Shown here: positions 6,859-9,999 of the stretch, piece after piece
How the letters are laid out: each line of letters begins with the position of its first letter
How positions within the stretch are numbered: the first letter of the stretch is position 1
Source of the DNA: Cloacimonetes bacterium SCGC AAA252-N17
GTDB taxonomy: Bacteria; Cloacimonadota; Cloacimonadia; JGIOTU-2
DNA: 9,999 bases
Assembly (NCBI GenBank): GCA_000404785.1
Contig: ASNI01000048.1
Coordinates: forward strand, 1-9,999
Reading direction: 5' to 3'
Translations under genes and position numbers: made by a program
Notes under the pieces: generated by a model
What the model was told of the DNA's origin: nothing
Databases searched by the model: none
What the model saw: only the letters and a program-made list of their open reading frames with translations

Positions 6859-8442
6859 ATGAAGATGCTACAATTACAATTTGGAAAATCAACATCAAAG
6901 AATTACTCACAAGCTTTACGACTATTAAAAAAGTTTGATAACTGCCAAGTAGTAGATGACGGATTTTCAATTAACAGCATTATTGTTGAAAAGTCAGAGT
7001 TAATATCCAAATTCAGGCTTATTGAAGAGCTTTATCAAATTATTCATGGTTGGACAACTTCAAAGATGTTTTTAAATGAGGTAGAAATACAACCATGGAG
7101 GTTTTTTAATCAAATGCGTCAAATTGTTGAATGTTCGGATTCATACAACAGAGCCATTAACAAAGACAATTATTGCAACATAGATAATTCTCATGAAGGA
7201 TGGGGATGTAAATACATTAATGAAACGATTCGACATTTGAATTCAGACAGTTATTATTCCTATAATGTCAATTATTGGTACAAATTCGGTTTTTTTAAAA
7301 ACGAGGATACTTGGATTATTGATAAAAGTAAACTTGAAGAAAGACTTGATAAAGAAATACTAGAGAAAGGGATAAGTTCATGCCCCTATTTTGATAAATC
7401 TAAAAGCACTAAGATATTAAATGAACTTCCAGATGAGATTGATTTAACAACAGAGTTTTGGGAAATAATTTATAAAGAGGATTTCTTTGGAACTACAATT
7501 CAAAGGAAACCTGTTTCTATTGAACATGTAGCCAAAGAATCTGAAAATAAAAAGAGGGGACTATCATTTGGTATTTCACTATTTGAAAAAGAGCAAGAAT
7601 CAGAAAACCAATCAGAGCCTGTTAATAGTAATAATCGCAACATTCCAAATGTTTCATTTAATGACATTGGCGGGATTGATGATATTATTGAAATTGTCAG
7701 AGAAGTAATTGAATTGCCTTTAATAAAGCCCGAGTTATTTCAACATTTAGGAATTAAGCCTCATAAAGGAATATTGTTATATGGTGAGCCAGGAAATGGA
7801 AAAACTTTGATTGCAAAAGCAATTGCTAATGAAATAAATGCTCATTTTATACCTATCTCAGGTCCAGAATTAATAAGTAAATGGCATGGTGAATCTGAAG
7901 AAAGATTAAGAGAAAAATTCATTGAAGCTCGCAATAATCAACCTGCCATAATTTTTTTTGATGAAATTGACTCAATAGCTCAAAAAAGAACCGATTCAGA
8001 TTCTGGTCGTCTTGATTCAAAGTTTGTAAATCAACTCTTAACACTTATGGATGGAATGGAGACATATGGAAATGTCTCTGTCTTAGCATCAACTAACCGC
8101 CCAGAATTACTTGATGATGCTCTACTTAGACCGGGAAGATTTGATTACAAAATAGAAATAAAGAAACCAACAACAGTTGGATGTAAAAAAATATTCGAAA
8201 TTTTCACAAAAGAGATGCCTCTTGCAAGTGATGTGGATATTGATATGTTTTCAAAGGAGTTGTTTGGTTTATCTGGAGCTGAAATAGCTTTTGTTGTAAA
8301 TGAAGCTGCATATAACTGTATGAGACGAAGCATGAATTTAAATAAATTAATCACAATTAACTCTGACGAACGAATAGATTTAGATAAACTATTTATAACT
8401 GAGAATGACTTTATTGAAGCATTAAAAAAGATAAAAGAATGA
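6859..8442 (+). CDS. Single-module CDC48-like AAA+ ATPase with an uncharacterised N-terminal half
   Basis: The C-terminal 260 residues are a complete classical AAA module: entry motif FNDIGGIDDI (267-276), Walker A GEPGNGKT (309-316), pore-loop aromatic W342 in KWHGESE, Walker B IIFFDEID (364-371), sensor 1 N413 in ASTNRP, arginine-finger segment LLRPGRFD (422-429) and sensor 2 LSGAEI (471-476). Such modules form hexamers that unfold or remodel proteins. Residues 1-220 match no family I know; they contain GWGCKYI (114-120), SSCPYF (173-178) and several conserved-looking Trp residues. A charged, Asn/Glu-rich linker (about 222-262) joins the halves. Cdc48 itself has two AAA modules; this has one. 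In-frame TGA at 6856-6858 fixes the 5' limit; ATG 6859 or 6865 lacks a good Shine-Dalgarno. A cassette with the palindrome at 8453 is likely. Confidence 0.9.
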   Translation: MKMLQLQFGKSTSKNYSQALRLLKKFDNCQVVDDGFSINSIIVEKSELISKFRLIEELYQIIHGWTTSKMFLNEVEIQPWRFFNQMRQIVECSDSYNRAINKDNYCNIDNSHEGWGCKYINETIRHLNSDSYYSYNVNYWYKFGFFKNEDTWIIDKSKLEERLDKEILEKGISSCPYFDKSKSTKILNELPDEIDLTTEFWEIIYKEDFFGTTIQRKPVSIEHVAKESENKKRGLSFGISLFEKEQESENQSEPVNSNNRNIPNVSFNDIGGIDDIIEIVREVIELPLIKPELFQHLGIKPHKGILLYGEPGNGKTLIAKAIANEINAHFIPISGPELISKWHGESEERLREKFIEARNNQPAIIFFDEIDSIAQKRTDSDSGRLDSKFVNQLLTLMDGMETYGNVSVLASTNRPELLDDALLRPGRFDYKIEIKKPTTVGCKKIFEIFTKEMPLASDVDIDMFSKELFGLSGAEIAFVVNEAAYNCMRRSMNLNKLITINSDERIDLDKLFITENDFIEALKKIKE

Positions 8443-8444
8443 AA

Positions 8445-8459
8445 AGTACTTTTGCTAAC
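8445..8459 (+). repeat. Right arm of the 15-bp inverted repeat flanking the AAA+ gene
   Basis: AGTACTTTTGCTAAC begins 2 nt after the AAA+ stop codon and complements 6842-6856 with a single mismatch. Its last seven bases, TGCTAAC, form the R''-like box of the attC-like palindrome. Confidence 0.8.
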
Positions 8460-8584
8460 ATTTTGTATAAGTAATGGCAGGTAAAGTGCGAAATACCAAC
8501 GGTTGTAGCCCGCATCAACTTTGTCACGGTTTGACAGAAAAGTGCTACGCAATCTGCCACTACTCATACAATTTACAGTTACAG
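8453..8584 (+). other. Integron attC-like imperfect palindrome (132 nt)
   Basis: The segment starts with TGCTAAC (8453-8459, R''-like) and ends with GTTACAG (8578-8584, R'-like). Between them, 8463-8480 pairs with 8554-8571 at 16 of 18 positions (two A-C mismatches), and an inner stem GTAGC (8505-8509) / GCTAC (8544-8548) plus GTCA/TGAC caps the structure. Spacers of 3 and 6 nt between the end boxes and the main stem mimic the unpaired central spacers of attC sites. The length is inside the usual range of about 57-141 nt. The deviation is that neither end box is a perfect RYYYAAC/GTTRRRY. It follows the AAA+ gene directly, where attC sits in a cassette. No gene overlaps it. Confidence 0.6.
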
Positions 8585-8611
8585 GGCATTTAAAGAAACA
8601 TCATAACAACT

Positions 8612-9999
8612 ATGGGAAATACAATAGATTTATTTATGTGGGGATACCAACAGCATGTTCAGATTTCATTTCAGGTATCAGCAGAAAGTTTATTCAAGAA
8701 AATTGATTATAAACTGAATCCAAAAGTTTTCTTCATCGGTATACTGGTTGATAAAAGAGAGGACAGACATCCTGTTTGTCTCGAACCAGAGAGTTGTGGT
8801 TATAATGTAAATAGTTTTTCAGATTTAAAAGATTTAGCTACGCAACTTGAAAAAGTAGATGAAGAGGGAAGAATCTTTCATTCTCATCAAATAGCACAAG
8901 AGAATCATGAAAAAAGAATTACCACTAAATCATATATAGAAGGAATACAAAAAATCCTAAAAAGAGAAAATATATATGGAGAAAATGAATATTTTGTTGC
9001 ATCACCAACATATATTGACGGATTCTTAGTATTTACTATTTTATCTCTAAATAAAGATGCTTTAAATAAGTATTACACATTGACTACATATAAAATGGAT
9101 GAAAGATTTACAATCTATCGTTCATTTATAGAAAGTACAATTAACATCTTTTTAAAGGAATGCTCAAATGCATTGAAAGACCCAAATAATTCGATAAATT
9201 CAATTGAGCGAAATTCTGATGAATTGCTAAGGAACGCAGGTAGACAATTTATGTATACCGTTTCAGCGGCAGGCAGGAATTTTGAAGGGCTGCACGGATT
9301 ATATGATGCATGTAATGAAATCGCATCAATGAAATATGAAGGTGCTGTCGGTATTGGGAACATGATAATTGCACCCAAAGACCATAAAAATGTAAAAATT
9401 ACTTTACAACTTAGAGACCCAATAAGGGTTAGTGATTACAGAAAAGTTCGTAAGTTTTTAGAATTATCAGATAATAACTCTTCGATAATCTCAGATACAG
9501 CTTTAATTTATGGACTTGGTGAATTAAGGGGAAAGTATAATCCAAAGGAGGAGACTTTATTCGTAATTAGTTTTACTAGCCATTTCAAATGGGAGCTTTC
9601 TCATGACAATAATCCAATGATGGTAGTTGAATACCGAGAACCTTCATTGCCAGTTGAAAAAATTAATAGAGAAAAGTTTTATTCGGATTTTCCTCGATTA
9701 TTTGATGGGATTAGTAAAGAACAAATTGATGATTTATGGGATATCTCAATGGAAGCGACAAAACAAAAGCATGGTACAATGCTTGTGATTTCTGATAATG
9801 CTTCAAAAGAAGCAATAAGGTTAGGAAAACAATGTTTCCTATTAAAACCCCTAAAATTAGCCGAAAAGATAATTCAACAAATCACGTCAATTGATGGTGC
9901 AGTGCTTTTGGATAGAGATTCTACATGTCATGCAATAGGTGTAATATTGGATGGATTAGCAACAGACAAAGGAGATGCATCCAGAGGAGCAAGATACAA
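8612..9999 (+). CDS. Large sensor protein with C-terminal DisA_N-type diadenylate cyclase (DAC) domain, 3' end outside window
   Basis: The frame is open from ATG 8612 to the edge (462 codons). Residues about 388-462 look like the DAC nucleotidyltransferase fold that makes c-di-AMP from two ATP: HGTMLVISDNA (387-397), the DGA motif at 428-430 in IDGAVLLDRD, and ILDGLATDKGDASRGARY running off the end. Where canonical DACs have G-T-R-H-R, this has G-A-R461-Y462 followed by Asn or Lys (codon AA.), so the second catalytic motif is altered. Residues 1-380 are probably a sensor region: an N-terminal mixed domain with HPVCLEPE (53-60), and a second part at about 205-345. The layout fits the DAC proteins with dedicated N-terminal sensors (DACN types) that have been predicted to act in biological conflict. 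There is no Shine-Dalgarno. It starts 27 nt after the attC-like site, so it would be the next cassette. DAC assignment is good; enzymatic activity is uncertain. Confidence 0.8.
   Translation, partial: MGNTIDLFMWGYQQHVQISFQVSAESLFKKIDYKLNPKVFFIGILVDKREDRHPVCLEPESCGYNVNSFSDLKDLATQLEKVDEEGRIFHSHQIAQENHEKRITTKSYIEGIQKILKRENIYGENEYFVASPTYIDGFLVFTILSLNKDALNKYYTLTTYKMDERFTIYRSFIESTINIFLKECSNALKDPNNSINSIERNSDELLRNAGRQFMYTVSAAGRNFEGLHGLYDACNEIASMKYEGAVGIGNMIIAPKDHKNVKITLQLRDPIRVSDYRKVRKFLELSDNNSSIISDTALIYGLGELRGKYNPKEETLFVISFTSHFKWELSHDNNPMMVVEYREPSLPVEKINREKFYSDFPRLFDGISKEQIDDLWDISMEATKQKHGTMLVISDNASKEAIRLGKQCFLLKPLKLAEKIIQQITSIDGAVLLDRDSTCHAIGVILDGLATDKGDASRGARY

Noticed and set aside
6859..8442. 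A true Cdc48/VAT-type two-ring unfoldase or an FtsH protease
   Set aside because: Only one AAA module is present, there is no HExxH protease motif, no transmembrane segment and no Cdc48 N domain recognisable.
8521..8706. A 61-codon open frame overlapping the attC-like palindrome
   Set aside because: It lies inside the palindrome and overlaps the start of the DAC gene in another frame; there is no initiation signal and no recognisable protein sequence.
9115..9378. An 87-codon minus-strand open frame inside the DAC gene
   Set aside because: It is fully antisense to a well-supported coding sequence and has no family features.

Overview
The window looks like chromosome from a Gram-negative bacterium of the Bacteroidota/FCB group, possibly a Cloacimonadota-like lineage from a metagenome. 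The reasons are two C-terminal domains of the type IX secretion 'type A sorting' kind (one intact gene, one remnant), signal peptides ending in xAQ, and the general gene style. The lineage is inference only. The left half (about 570-5600) is an ordinary-looking chromosomal segment. The right half and the extreme left edge are accessory DNA built from mobile-element debris and what looks like a gene cassette.

Left to right: the 3' end of an IS30-type transposase (1-88) is fused to an orphan T9SS sorting domain (89-292). A non-coding stretch with GTTCCCAAA repeats follows. On the minus strand lies an M42 metallo-aminopeptidase whose last residues are encoded by a 9-bp tandem repeat. A compact plus-strand operon (1916-5594) then encodes four proteins: a secreted TPR protein, a secreted C45-type Ntn hydrolase with a T9SS tail, a three-helix membrane protein with a Popeye/cNMP-binding-like domain, and a membrane protein with a K+-channel-filter-like loop and a TrkA_C (RCK_C) domain. 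All four have Shine-Dalgarno sequences and lie within 9 nt of each other or overlap. The last two suggest a nucleotide-regulated K+ transport module.

From 5600 to 6860 the DNA is a graveyard. It holds a zinc-ribbon DDE transposase broken by an in-frame TGA and truncated, the tail of an unrelated gene, a CTCGTTCC-type inverted repeat, and the last 41 codons of a tyrosine recombinase.

From 6842 onward the DNA is more A+T-rich and its two genes lack clear Shine-Dalgarno sequences. A 527-residue protein with a novel N-terminal half and one CDC48-like AAA+ module is followed by a 132-nt imperfect palindrome with the architecture of an integron attC site. Its R''-like end (TGCTAAC) is the exact complement of GTTAGCA at the left edge of the same unit, and the match extends to 14/15 nt. 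The next gene runs off the window and encodes a large sensor-like region followed by a diadenylate-cyclase (DisA_N/DAC) domain with an altered RHR motif. The most novel content is this cassette-like AAA+/DAC locus and the Popeye-like/K+ pair.
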